Below, in pieces: positions 50,719 through 58,818 of a DNA stretch of 64,000 nucleotides (position 1 is the first letter of the stretch; every line of letters starts with the position of its first letter). Source of the stretch: Chryseobacterium salivictor (GTDB lineage Bacteria > Bacteroidota > Bacteroidia > Flavobacteriales > Weeksellaceae); the NCBI RefSeq assembly GCF_004359195.1, contig NZ_CP037954.1:1488001-1552000 (forward strand), given 5' to 3'. The translations under genes were made by a program, and so were the position numbers. Below the pieces are notes generated by a model that saw only the letters and a program-made list of their open reading frames with translations, searched no databases and was not told the DNA's origin.

Positions 50719-52649
50719 TGCAAAAATTTATTCTTTTTACAGCATGCTTCGTAGCAAGCATTGTTTATTCCCAACACAAATTTTTAAACGATCCTAAACT
50801 GTCTGAAGAGGATTTAAAAAGTACTCAATCTAAAATTGAAGTTGATGCTCCCGCAGAAATTTTATACCGCTCTGTGCATTTTATGATTGATTATAATGGC
50901 TATCTGACGCAGGAAATTGTAAGCCGGGTGAAAATTTATAATAAAGATAATGCCGGAGATTATCTGGATCACGAAATTTCGGTTTATGATAATGGCCGGG
51001 GCGACCGCGAAACCCTGAGTAACCTGAAAGCGGTGACTTATAATTGGGAAGACGGTAAAAAAGTAACCACGAAAATTGAACGTGATGAAAAATTTAAATC
51101 AAAAGAAGATAAAAATTATACCATTACCAAATTTGCCTATGCCAATGTGAAAAATGGTTCTGTGGTAGAGTATTCATACTCACTTTACAGTCCTTTTTTA
51201 TCGTCAACACCAAGGATTTTGATTGAAGAAGAAGTCCCCGTGAAATACGTGGAGTATGTTTTTGACAATCCGAAACCGCTGGGCTACTCCATTAATTATA
51301 AAGGAAGTGTGACGCCTACTCATCGTGATAGCGGCGAAAGACAATTATATGGAAATGAATATAATACCTATAGATTTGCATACGAAAATATTCCTGCCTT
51401 CAAAGATGAGAAGTTTGTGCTGAATAATAATAATTATAAAACAGGTATTAAGGCAGAACTTAATTCTACGTCGATTAATAATGTTTTTAAGTCATATTCC
51501 TTGTCCTGGAAAGATATTCAAAAACGCTTGTACGAGCACGATAATTTTGGTTTACAGCTCAAAAAAGAAAATCTGATTAAAAATATTCTGCCGGCAGAAA
51601 TTTTAGCTTTGCCCACCAGCATGGCAAAAGCAAATGCAATTCTGAAATTCGTACAAAAAAATTACACCTGGAATAAAGAAGATGATACTTTTACCGACAA
51701 AGGAATTAAAAATCTTTTAACAACAAAAATCGGCAATACCGCTGAAATTAATCTTCTTTTAACCATGCTTTTAAAAAGTGCAGCAATTAACGCTGATCCG
51801 GTTGTTTTGTCGACTGTAAAAAGAGGAATGTTGCTGGCTTACAATCCATCCATCTCCCAGCTTAATTTTGTCCTGGCATCTTTTGAGGAAAATGGCAAGA
51901 TTTATCTTTTGGACGGCACCTCAAAATTGACGGAAATTAATATGATTTCCCCGCGGGCTCTTAATCAATACGGAATTGTGATGACCAAGAATGATGCAAA
52001 ACAGATTAATGTATTGTTTCCCGAATTAAGTAAAACCGTACTATCTATTGATGCAAAACTAAAACCGGATGGAACTTTCGAAGGCCGTTTTGCCGATCGC
52101 GACACTAAATTATATGCGATGATTGCCAATGAAAATTATACAGATAATGAAAAAGTTTTTGCTAAAAATTATCAGGATGAATACAGATTCCCTTTTACCA
52201 ATATGAAACACGGATTGCAGCCGAACAATGATTTTGAAACGAGTTTTGATTTTACTTCAGATACTTTTGTAGATAATATCGGGAGCAAATTAGTGTTTAA
52301 TCCGTTGCTGTTTTTATATTCTCAAAATCATGGTTATAATCAAAAAGAAGAAAGGCGTGCGCCGCTTGAGTTTTATTCCGCCTATGATCGGGTGAAGAAA
52401 GTAACCATCGCCCTTCCTGATAATTATGTATTTGAAAATGTACCGGCTTCGAAAAAGTTTAGAACAGAAGACAACTCGATACAATACAGTTATGTAGTTA
52501 CTCAGAACGGAAATGAATTAACGGTGGAGGCCACGATTACCATTGATGATACCGTTTTCCCGAAAGAGTATTATCCTGCTTTCAAACAGATTTATGACAA
52601 TGTCACCAAGATGGAAGCGCAAGTGGTAACTGCGGTGAAGAAAAAATAA
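50715..52649 (+). CDS. DUF3857 paralogue with degenerate transglutaminase core
   Basis: 644 residues, exported (signal peptide to about 19, SIVYS|Q). Same three-part layout as the preceding gene, but the aligned active-site positions are changed: GDC324 reads G-N-T at 340-342, H367 reads N384 (LNFVLA) and only the third acidic residue remains (D400, YLLDGTS). It is therefore probably not an enzyme but a binding or structural partner of the first. It overlaps the first gene by 4 bp and ends at a shared terminator. Confidence 0.85.
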   Translation: MMQKFILFTACFVASIVYSQHKFLNDPKLSEEDLKSTQSKIEVDAPAEILYRSVHFMIDYNGYLTQEIVSRVKIYNKDNAGDYLDHEISVYDNGRGDRETLSNLKAVTYNWEDGKKVTTKIERDEKFKSKEDKNYTITKFAYANVKNGSVVEYSYSLYSPFLSSTPRILIEEEVPVKYVEYVFDNPKPLGYSINYKGSVTPTHRDSGERQLYGNEYNTYRFAYENIPAFKDEKFVLNNNNYKTGIKAELNSTSINNVFKSYSLSWKDIQKRLYEHDNFGLQLKKENLIKNILPAEILALPTSMAKANAILKFVQKNYTWNKEDDTFTDKGIKNLLTTKIGNTAEINLLLTMLLKSAAINADPVVLSTVKRGMLLAYNPSISQLNFVLASFEENGKIYLLDGTSKLTEINMISPRALNQYGIVMTKNDAKQINVLFPELSKTVLSIDAKLKPDGTFEGRFADRDTKLYAMIANENYTDNEKVFAKNYQDEYRFPFTNMKHGLQPNNDFETSFDFTSDTFVDNIGSKLVFNPLLFLYSQNHGYNQKEERRAPLEFYSAYDRVKKVTIALPDNYVFENVPASKKFRTEDNSIQYSYVVTQNGNELTVEATITIDDTVFPKEYYPAFKQIYDNVTKMEAQVVTAVKKK

Positions 52650-52665
52650 TTCGACATTTTGAAAT

Positions 52666-52702
52666 AAAAACCCTGCCTCCGGTTAAGAGGCAGGGTTTTT
52701 TA
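52666..52702. terminator. Bidirectional terminator
   Basis: AAAAACCCTGCCTC and GAGGCAGGGTTTTT, perfect 14-bp arms with a 7-nt loop, between the convergent DUF3857 and addA genes. Confidence 0.93.
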
Positions 52703-55700
52703 TTACACATAAATAATCTCTGTTTCTACAACCTTCTTGCCCAGTTTTTCTAATACCGATTTGTATTCATCAACCTGCAGTTGATGTTTTTCCTGCTCAT
52801 CACCGGTTTTGAAATCAATGATGATGAACCCGTTTCCGGTATCAATCAGCCGGTCCGGGCGGTATACGGTTGAAGTTCCATTTTCCGAAATCATGATATC
52901 TTTTTCATTAATGACGGTTTGATTTTCTTTGAAATATTTCGAATAATTTTCATGAGTAATGATATTGAAAATCCGATCATTGATTTGCGATTTTTCTACA
53001 TCGGTAATCGTTCCTTCCAGCAAATAGCTTTCCAATACTTTTTCCACATCTTTTGCCGTATTGATTTGGGCTAAAATCTCGTGCGTGAAAATTCCCATTC
53101 TTACTTTTTCAACCCGGTTTTGGTAGTTTTTCGTAGGTGTTGCAATCTTAATCGCGTCCGGATATTTCTCTTTTTCGGTCGTAAGATGAATGGCTTTTGT
53201 TATAAATTCCGCGTTTTTTTTCTCCGTTTTCTTTCGCAGATTTTCATCTGAAACAGGATATAAATCAAATGAAGAAATTGGTTCTGCGGCTTCGTCTCTG
53301 GGGATTTTAGATTCCAGAAAATCGTAAATCTCTAGATGATTGGCCGATTTGTTAGGTTGTTCGATATAGAAAAAAAGCTGTTCTGCCGCTCTGGTGGTCG
53401 CCACATATTGCAAACAGAATTGATCAATTTTTTCCTGATAAGAATTTTCATAATTAAAGTCTGCGATTTCAGCATCATAAATTTCCAAAGTGCTGTCGAA
53501 GAAGTTGACATTCACAGAATTGAGCTGGTCTTCGGAACTGGTTCCAAACCAATAGCTGCTTTTTTTGGAACCTGCCGCATTTTTCATCGGTAACAGAACA
53601 ACCGGAAATTCCAGACCTTTTGATTTATGAATCGTCATAATTTGTACCGCATCTACGTTTTCAGAAGCTTGAATCGTTTTACTGTTCGCTTCTTCATTCC
53701 AATATTTTAAAAATTCTTTCAAGGTAGAACCCGCATTTTGAGAATACGCGTAAAGCATTTCTAAATAATTGAAAAGAAAATCGGTTTCTTTGTCTTTTAC
53801 CGAAAATTCATGTAAGAAATGTTCAATGAAATTATACAGATTCAGTTGCAGCAAATCCTTCGACTGAAGTTGAAGTCCGTATTTTTCTGCAATCAGAACT
53901 TCCATTTTTGATTTCGTTTTCAAAGCCAGTATTTCCATAATTTCATTGCTGAAATCCTCCATTTCAATTCGTCCTAAAACCTTTAAATAATAAAGCATTT
54001 TCACGACAAACTGAAAGTTTTTGGGATTTTCTTCCCATTTTAAAAACTCGGTTAACGCTAATAAAGTCAGCGATAAATTCAAGGTTAATCCTGATTCTGA
54101 AATCGTTTTAATGTAAACTTCTTCACCTTTATAGTTCGCTTTTAAATTCCCTAATAACTGAGAGAAAGTAAAAATATCAAAATTTCCGCGGCAAAGAATC
54201 GTGATGTCTGAAAATCGGTAACCGTTCGCTAAACAGCTTTCAATATCATCGCGCATTTTTTCCGTAGCATCTTCATAAAACATGATTTTCTTACTGGCAT
54301 TTTCAATAAGATTAATTCTCACCCGACCTTCCAAATCGGATTTTGCTGCCTGCTGCGACCCGCTTCCGAAGATTTCCTGATGTTCTTTTTCAGTAAACTG
54401 CGACATATACTGATACAGTTGATTGTTGAAATCGACAATATTCTTTGCGCTCCGGTAATTGTTTTCCAGATTTTCAACTCTCGCTTTAACGGGTGAGTTT
54501 TCTTTTTGATTAATGATGTCCAGCATCAGTTGAGAATCGCCGCCACGAAAGCGATAAATGCTTTGTTTTGGATCGCCAACCAAAGTAAAACTCATGTGTT
54601 CCTGTGAAACTGCATGATCTCTTAACGGTAAAAAATTTTGCCATTGCAGTAAAGAAGTATCCTGAAATTCGTCAAAGAAATAATGAGAAAATTTCGTCCC
54701 TATTTTTTCATAAATGAATGCAGTAGGTTCTTTCCGAAGATTTTCATGAATCATAATATTGAATTTCGACAGTAGAACCAAATCGTTTTCCTGCTCGATT
54801 TCGGCTAATTTGTCCTGAATATCTTTATTTACTTTTAAAGGTAAAAGCGCATTGAGGATTTTTTGTTTCTTTTCCGCTTCAACGTGATTATTAATGATGT
54901 TTTTTCGGTGCTGTAAAAGGTGATCCAGAATTTCAAAAATTTCACTTTCTTTATGTTTGGATTTCGAGGAAGCTCCTTTCCGGATTTTCTCTTCTCTGCC
55001 AGTTTCCTGTTCTATAGTTTCATAGAGAAGCGGAATTTTTTTATGCAGGAATTTCTCGAAAAAACCACCGATTCCGTTCTTTCCGTCGGCAAAATCACCA
55101 ATTTCCAGATCTTTTTCCTGCAGCAGAATCATCACTTCGTCGGCGATTTTCAGGGAGTTTTCCCTTAAATCTCTGATGCTTTGCCTCAGACTTATTTTCG
55201 TATTTTCGTAAACTTCCCAATCGAAATCTTTGTTTTCATTCAACTGGAAATAATGTTTGTCCTGAACGTATTCTTTTGCGGAATTATACAATGTTTTGTT
55301 GAGGTCGATCCGGTCATTATTATCCAGGGTATAGTTCACGAAATCCATAAATGCTTCAGAAATTTTATTTTCTTCACCGATATCTTCCAGCATTTTATCC
55401 ACGGCTTCGATAAGAAAAGGCTCGGGATTGATTTCCAGATTAAAGTTTTGCGCTAAACCCAATTCCTGAGCAAAACTTCTCACCAGCTTTGAATTAAACT
55501 TATCAATCGTACCGATATTTAGAGTAGAGTAGTGGTGTAGAACGTAATCCAGCATTTTTTTGGAACGCTCGTGTAATTCTTTCAACGGAATAGTAAAACC
55601 TTCATTTTTCAATTTTTCCTGAATATTGATGAGGTCGTTATTCGATTCATAAGTGTCCAGGGAAAACTTTTTCAACCAATCGATGATCCGGTGTTTCATT

Positions 55701-55861
55701 TCATTGGCTGCTTTATTGGTAAAAGTTAATGCCAGGATATTTCGGATTTTATCAGCCTGAGAAGGATACTTTAAACAGATGGCTAACAGGTTCTGAACCA
55801 GTGCGTAAGTCTTTCCGGATCCTGCCGAGGCGTTGATTACTTTATAGTCGGGTTGCATCAT
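52703..55861 (-). CDS. addA: UvrD/RecB-family helicase-nuclease (AddA-like)
   Basis: A 1052-residue DNA repair enzyme: superfamily 1 helicase with Walker A ASAGSGKT (11-18), LALTFTNKAANEM (motif Ia), DEFQDTSLLQW (motif II), VGDPKQSIYRFRGGD (motif III), and TIHKSKGLEFPVVLLP and QLQYVATTRA-type motif VI; the C-terminus carries a PD-(D/E)XK nuclease core (RPDRLID..., IIIDFKTG). It would process double-strand breaks for recombination. AddB, usually its partner, is not adjacent. It is divergent from rpsU with 87 bp between the starts. Gene symbol by family. Confidence 0.92.
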   Translation of the reverse strand: MMQPDYKVINASAGSGKTYALVQNLLAICLKYPSQADKIRNILALTFTNKAANEMKHRIIDWLKKFSLDTYESNNDLINIQEKLKNEGFTIPLKELHERSKKMLDYVLHHYSTLNIGTIDKFNSKLVRSFAQELGLAQNFNLEINPEPFLIEAVDKMLEDIGEENKISEAFMDFVNYTLDNNDRIDLNKTLYNSAKEYVQDKHYFQLNENKDFDWEVYENTKISLRQSIRDLRENSLKIADEVMILLQEKDLEIGDFADGKNGIGGFFEKFLHKKIPLLYETIEQETGREEKIRKGASSKSKHKESEIFEILDHLLQHRKNIINNHVEAEKKQKILNALLPLKVNKDIQDKLAEIEQENDLVLLSKFNIMIHENLRKEPTAFIYEKIGTKFSHYFFDEFQDTSLLQWQNFLPLRDHAVSQEHMSFTLVGDPKQSIYRFRGGDSQLMLDIINQKENSPVKARVENLENNYRSAKNIVDFNNQLYQYMSQFTEKEHQEIFGSGSQQAAKSDLEGRVRINLIENASKKIMFYEDATEKMRDDIESCLANGYRFSDITILCRGNFDIFTFSQLLGNLKANYKGEEVYIKTISESGLTLNLSLTLLALTEFLKWEENPKNFQFVVKMLYYLKVLGRIEMEDFSNEIMEILALKTKSKMEVLIAEKYGLQLQSKDLLQLNLYNFIEHFLHEFSVKDKETDFLFNYLEMLYAYSQNAGSTLKEFLKYWNEEANSKTIQASENVDAVQIMTIHKSKGLEFPVVLLPMKNAAGSKKSSYWFGTSSEDQLNSVNVNFFDSTLEIYDAEIADFNYENSYQEKIDQFCLQYVATTRAAEQLFFYIEQPNKSANHLEIYDFLESKIPRDEAAEPISSFDLYPVSDENLRKKTEKKNAEFITKAIHLTTEKEKYPDAIKIATPTKNYQNRVEKVRMGIFTHEILAQINTAKDVEKVLESYLLEGTITDVEKSQINDRIFNIITHENYSKYFKENQTVINEKDIMISENGTSTVYRPDRLIDTGNGFIIIDFKTGDEQEKHQLQVDEYKSVLEKLGKKVVETEIIYV

Positions 55862-55895
55862 TATATTTTATTGAGTTTAAAAATAGTAAAATAAT

Positions 55896-55925
55896 TTGTC
55901 AATTCGGAAAAAAATCTTACTTTTG
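55896..55925 (+). promoter_or_regulatory. Promoter of rpsU
   Basis: TTG (55896-55898), 19 bp, TACTTTTG (55918-55925): a full consensus match. Transcription should begin near 55932, so the mRNA leader is about 17 nt and consists almost entirely of the Shine-Dalgarno. Confidence 0.7.
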
Positions 55926-55931
55926 CAGTCC

Positions 55932-55943
55932 AAAATGAGATGT
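55932..55943 (+). promoter_or_regulatory. Extended, non-canonical Shine-Dalgarno of rpsU
   Basis: AAAATGAGATGT is the exact reverse complement of 22082-22093 at the 3' end of the 16S rRNA (ACATCTCATTTT). The core TGAGA (55936-55940) pairs with the altered anti-SD TCTCA and lies 8 nt before the ATG, the standard distance. No other start in the window shows a comparable match. Confidence 0.88.
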
Positions 55944-55948
55944 AAATT

Positions 55949-56146
55949 ATGTTAATAATCCCAGTAAAAGATGGTGAATCCATCGACAGAGCTTTAAAAA
56001 AGTACAAAAGAAAGTTTGACAAAACAGGAACTATCAGAGCTCTTAGAAGTCGTCAGCAATTCAATAAGCCTTCTGTTGTGAAGAGAGCAGCGAATACCAA
56101 AGCAGCTTACAAACAAAGAAACTTAAGCATCGAAGAACAAGCTTAA
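55949..56146 (+). CDS. rpsU: 30S ribosomal protein bS21
   Basis: A small basic protein (65 residues) on the 30S platform near the 3' end of 16S rRNA. Lys/Arg-rich helices with DGESIDRALKKYKRKFD and RALRSRQQFNKPS mark it as bS21. In Bacteroidota ribosomes bS21 helps to hide the anti-SD, and in Flavobacterium rpsU is autoregulated through an unusually strong SD used by ribosomes that lack bS21. The 12-nt SD here matches the unusual 16S tail of this genome. The gene has its own promoter and a strong terminator. Confidence 0.96.
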   Translation: MLIIPVKDGESIDRALKKYKRKFDKTGTIRALRSRQQFNKPSVVKRAANTKAAYKQRNLSIEEQA

Positions 56147-56173
56147 AGAAACATTTCTTTCAGAAAATACCTC

Positions 56174-56213
56174 AATCACTTTTCAAATACTTATATTTGG
56201 AAAGTGATTTTTT
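56174..56213 (+). terminator. Terminator of rpsU with embedded xerC promoter box
   Basis: AATCACTTTTCAAATA and TATTTGGAAAGTGATT form a long stem, then T-run. The loop side contains TATATTTG (56192-56199), a -7 box that fits xerC (ATG at 56226). Confidence 0.85.
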
Positions 56214-56225
56214 GTTGGTTATAAT

Positions 56226-57125
56226 ATGATGACAGACCGGTTTTTAGAATATATTGAAGTAGAAAAACGATATTCGCCACATACGGTGACGAGTTACCGC
56301 AAAGATTTAACTGATTTCTCAGCTTTTCTGCTAAAGACGGAATCGCATCAGGATTTTACAAAAGTCGATAAAAAGATCATTAAAAATTTTATGACCGAAT
56401 TGAGTTTGTCCGGGATTTCTAAACGGAGCATCAATAGAAAACTCTCTTCTTTGCGGAGCTTTTTTCTCTTTCTGCTCAAGATTGATGAAGTGAAGGTTTC
56501 GCCGCTTGAAAGTATTCACTCCCTGAAATTTTTTGCCGAAAAACAAATTCCTTTTTCAGAAGAGGAAATGTTGGAACTCGAATCGATTGAAGGGAAGCCT
56601 AAAACCGGAAGTTTCCTGAAGGAATTAATTATCGAAACGCTGTATCAAACAGGAATGCGGAGGGCAGAATTAACAGGTCTTTTGTTTGATAATGTTGACT
56701 TTAGCAAAAAAGAAATCATGGTAACCGGTAAAGGGAATAAGTCTCGCATCATCCCTGTCTCCGAAAAACTTATTAAAGGTTTTGAACAGTATTTACCCAC
56801 AAGAAAACCTCTGAAAACGGATGAGGCGTATTTTTTTGTAAGTAAAAAAGGTGAAAAACTCAATGATAAATTTGTCTATTCTGCTGTAAATTCCTACCTT
56901 GGTCTTGTTACTTCGAAGTCGAAAAAGAGCCCTCATATTTTACGGCACAGTTTTGCTACTCATGTTTTAGAAAATGGGGCTGAAATTTCTAAGCTGAAGA
57001 AATTAATGGGACATTCGTCTTTGGCCTCAACCCAGGTTTATACCACAGCGAATATTGAACAATTAAAAAAAGTGTTTAACAATGCTCATCCTAGAGCGAT
57101 AAAAAATGTAGATTATGAAAATTAA
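56226..57125 (+). CDS. xerC: Tyrosine recombinase XerC/XerD
   Basis: Site-specific recombinase that resolves chromosome dimers at dif. 299 residues: SAM-like N-terminal domain (1-95) and catalytic domain. R145 (TGMRRAEL), K169 (GKGNKSR), H237 and R240 (HILRHSF), H263 (GHSS) and nucleophile Y272 have exactly the spacing of E. coli XerD (148, 172, 244, 247, 270, 279). XerC versus XerD is assigned loosely. The hpf gene starts inside its 3' end (11-bp overlap), so the two are coupled. Confidence 0.94.
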   Translation: MMTDRFLEYIEVEKRYSPHTVTSYRKDLTDFSAFLLKTESHQDFTKVDKKIIKNFMTELSLSGISKRSINRKLSSLRSFFLFLLKIDEVKVSPLESIHSLKFFAEKQIPFSEEEMLELESIEGKPKTGSFLKELIIETLYQTGMRRAELTGLLFDNVDFSKKEIMVTGKGNKSRIIPVSEKLIKGFEQYLPTRKPLKTDEAYFFVSKKGEKLNDKFVYSAVNSYLGLVTSKSKKSPHILRHSFATHVLENGAEISKLKKLMGHSSLASTQVYTTANIEQLKKVFNNAHPRAIKNVDYEN

Positions 57126-57405
57126 AGTTCAGTCAATGGGATTGACTCCACATGCACCACTTGAAGAGTATTTAGACAAGAAACTCAATAAGTTAGAAAC
57201 TTTTTATGACAAGATCCATGGCTGCCAGGTTTTTCTGAAAGTAGAAAATACCGGAGGTAAAGATAATAAGACAGCAGAGATTAAACTGGAAGTTCCGGGC
57301 GATGATATTGTAGTTAAAAAGACTTCTGCTTCTTTTGAAGAGAGTATTGATCTTTGTGCTGATGCAGCTAAAAAACTGTTAATCAAGAAGAAAGAACTTG
57401 CTTAA
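57115..57405 (+). CDS. hpf: Ribosome hibernation promoting factor (short HPF/RaiA)
   Basis: Binds the 30S decoding site and inactivates or dimerises ribosomes in slow growth. The 96 residues fit the short form: MKIKVQSMGL start, LEEYLDKKLNKLETFY helix, VENTGGKDNKTAEIKLEVPG strands and SFEESIDLCADAAKKLL helix. It overlaps xerC by 11 bp and precedes the tRNA cluster. Confidence 0.93.
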   Translation: MKIKVQSMGLTPHAPLEEYLDKKLNKLETFYDKIHGCQVFLKVENTGGKDNKTAEIKLEVPGDDIVVKKTSASFEESIDLCADAAKKLLIKKKELA

Positions 57406-57417
57406 ATTTTTTTTCAT

Positions 57418-57603
57418 AAAAAGCATCAAAAAACTTGTAGATTTAAAATAAACTACCTTATATTTGCACTCGCAAAAACAGATAAGAAGTTCTTTTAAAA
57501 TCTACAAATTTTTTTTAAAAAAAAGTATCAAAATACTTGTGGATTTAAAATAAACTACCTTATATTTGCACTCTCAAAAACAGATAAGAAGTTCTTTAAA
57601 ATA
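57418..57603 (+). repeat. Tandemly duplicated promoter of the tRNA cluster
   Basis: Two copies of about 84 bp (57418-57501 and 57520-57603), offset 102 bp. Each holds TTG, 21 bp, TATATTTG: 57435-57466 and 57537-57568. Leader GATAAGAAGTTCTTT follows in both. The TTTGCACTCGCAA start region of copy 1 equals that of rRNA promoter P3. Confidence 0.85.
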
Positions 57604-57606
57604 TTT

Positions 57607-57680
57607 GCCTCCGTAGCTCAGCTGGCTAGAGCAGCTGATTTGTAATCAGCAGGTCGTGGGTTCGAGTCCCTCTGGAGGCT
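57607..57680 (+). tRNA. tRNA-Thr (TGT)
   Basis: 74 nt. Acceptor GCCTCCG/TGGAGGC, discriminator T; anticodon arm GCTGA-TTTGTAA-TCAGC. First of four tRNAs behind the duplicated promoter. Confidence 0.97.
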
Positions 57681-57699
57681 CATTGAAAAAAATAAAATT

Positions 57700-57782
57700 G
57701 GGGAGGTTCCAGAGTGGCCAAATGGATCAGACTGTAACTCTGCTGTCTTACGACTTCGTAGGTTCGAATCCTACCCTCCCCA
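57700..57782 (+). tRNA. tRNA-Tyr (GTA)
   Basis: 83 nt with a long variable arm. Acceptor GGGGAGG/CCTCCCC, discriminator A; anticodon loop CTGTAAC. Confidence 0.97.
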
Positions 57783-57867
57783 CATTTTTTTCTAATTTAT
57801 TTTGCGTAGTTGTAAATTTTATAGTAGATTTGCAAACCGTTTACCAACAGTTTTTGGAAACAAAAAT

Positions 57868-57940
57868 GCGGAAGTAGCTCAGTTGGTAGAGCGTCAGCCT
57901 TCCAAGCTGAATGTCGCGAGTTCGACCCTCGTCTTCCGCT
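57868..57940 (+). tRNA. tRNA-Gly (TCC)
   Basis: 73 nt. Acceptor GCGGAAG/CTTCCGC, discriminator T; anticodon arm TCAGC-CTTCCAA-GCTGA. Confidence 0.97.
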
Positions 57941-57943
57941 CTA

Positions 57944-57977
57944 AAAAATCACAACCAATACAGCGGCTTGTGATTTT
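57944..57977 (+). terminator. Hairpin with T-run between tRNA-Gly and tRNA-Thr
   Basis: AAATCACAA and TTGTGATTT then T-run. It may partly separate the last tRNA from the other three. Confidence 0.6.
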
Positions 57978-57990
57978 TTTTTAAATTTTC

Positions 57991-58062
57991 GCCGACTTAG
58001 CTCAGGGGTAGAGCGTTTCCTTGGTAAGGAAGAGGTCGTGAGTTCAAATCTCATAGTTGGCT
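57991..58062 (+). tRNA. tRNA-Thr (GGT)
   Basis: 72 nt. Acceptor GCCGACT/AGTTGGC, discriminator T; anticodon arm TTTCC-TTGGTAA-GGAAG. In many bacteria tuf follows this tRNA; here it does not. Confidence 0.96.
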
Positions 58063-58069
58063 CTGTTTT

Positions 58070-58100
58070 AATCTCTCTTTTTTAAGGGAGATTTTTTTTT
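58070..58100 (+). terminator. Terminator of the tRNA cluster
   Basis: ATCTCTCTT and AAGGGAGAT pair with one G-T, then T9. Confidence 0.8.
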
Positions 58101-58137
58101 GCTTATATTTTCCTAAATTTACTTTTCAATTCTTATT

Positions 58138-58818
58138 ATGAAAATTCTTTTGTTAGAAGATGATCTTATCCTCGCGACCGAACTGGCTGCGTTTTTGGAG
58201 GGCAGTGAATTTGAGGTAAAAAAAGTGTATGATGGCGATCTCTTCTTGCAGGAAGTTCAGCAAAATACTTATGACATCTATTTACTCGACATCAATGTGC
58301 CTACAATAAACGGCCTGGATGTTTGTGAGAAAATAAGACTGGTAGATCACAATACCCCAATCATTATGATTTCTGCCTACGGTGATTTATCGGATAAGAA
58401 AGATGCCTTCAATCGGCTTGCTGACGATTATCTGGTGAAGCCTTTTCAGTTCGAAGAGTTACTGATGAGAATTCAGTCGCTTATCAGACGGAAGAATACG
58501 CAGGAAAAGTCCGTTGACGACATTTTTTCTATTGAAGATCTTACGATTAATAAAACGGATCAGAAAGTTTTCAGGGGCGAACAGGAAATCGCACTGACGG
58601 TGAAGGAATTTCAACTTTTGGTTTTTTTGGCAGAAGCGCAGGGAAGAACGGTTTCTAAACAACAGATTACTGAACATGTCTGGGAACAGAATTTTAATAC
58701 CAATACCAATACGGTCGAAGTGTACATTAATTTTTTGAGAAAGAAGATTGATAAGGATTTTGCCGTAAAATTAATTCATACCCGGTCAGGGTACGGTTAT
58801 TATCTGAATGCATTATAA
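58138..58818 (+). CDS. OmpR-family response regulator
   Basis: 226 residues: receiver domain with E7/D8/D9-type acidic pocket, phospho-acceptor D51, S79 and K101 (LVKPF), then a winged-helix DNA-binding domain (about 130-226, LTVKEFQLLVFLAEAQGRTVSK and HTRSGYGYYL). Its stop overlaps the start of the histidine kinase gene by one base. It most likely binds the four TTAAG half-sites in front of the efflux operon that follows, giving metal-responsive control in the manner of CusR/CzcR. The signal is inferred. Confidence 0.93.
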   Translation: MKILLLEDDLILATELAAFLEGSEFEVKKVYDGDLFLQEVQQNTYDIYLLDINVPTINGLDVCEKIRLVDHNTPIIMISAYGDLSDKKDAFNRLADDYLVKPFQFEELLMRIQSLIRRKNTQEKSVDDIFSIEDLTINKTDQKVFRGEQEIALTVKEFQLLVFLAEAQGRTVSKQQITEHVWEQNFNTNTNTVEVYINFLRKKIDKDFAVKLIHTRSGYGYYLNAL

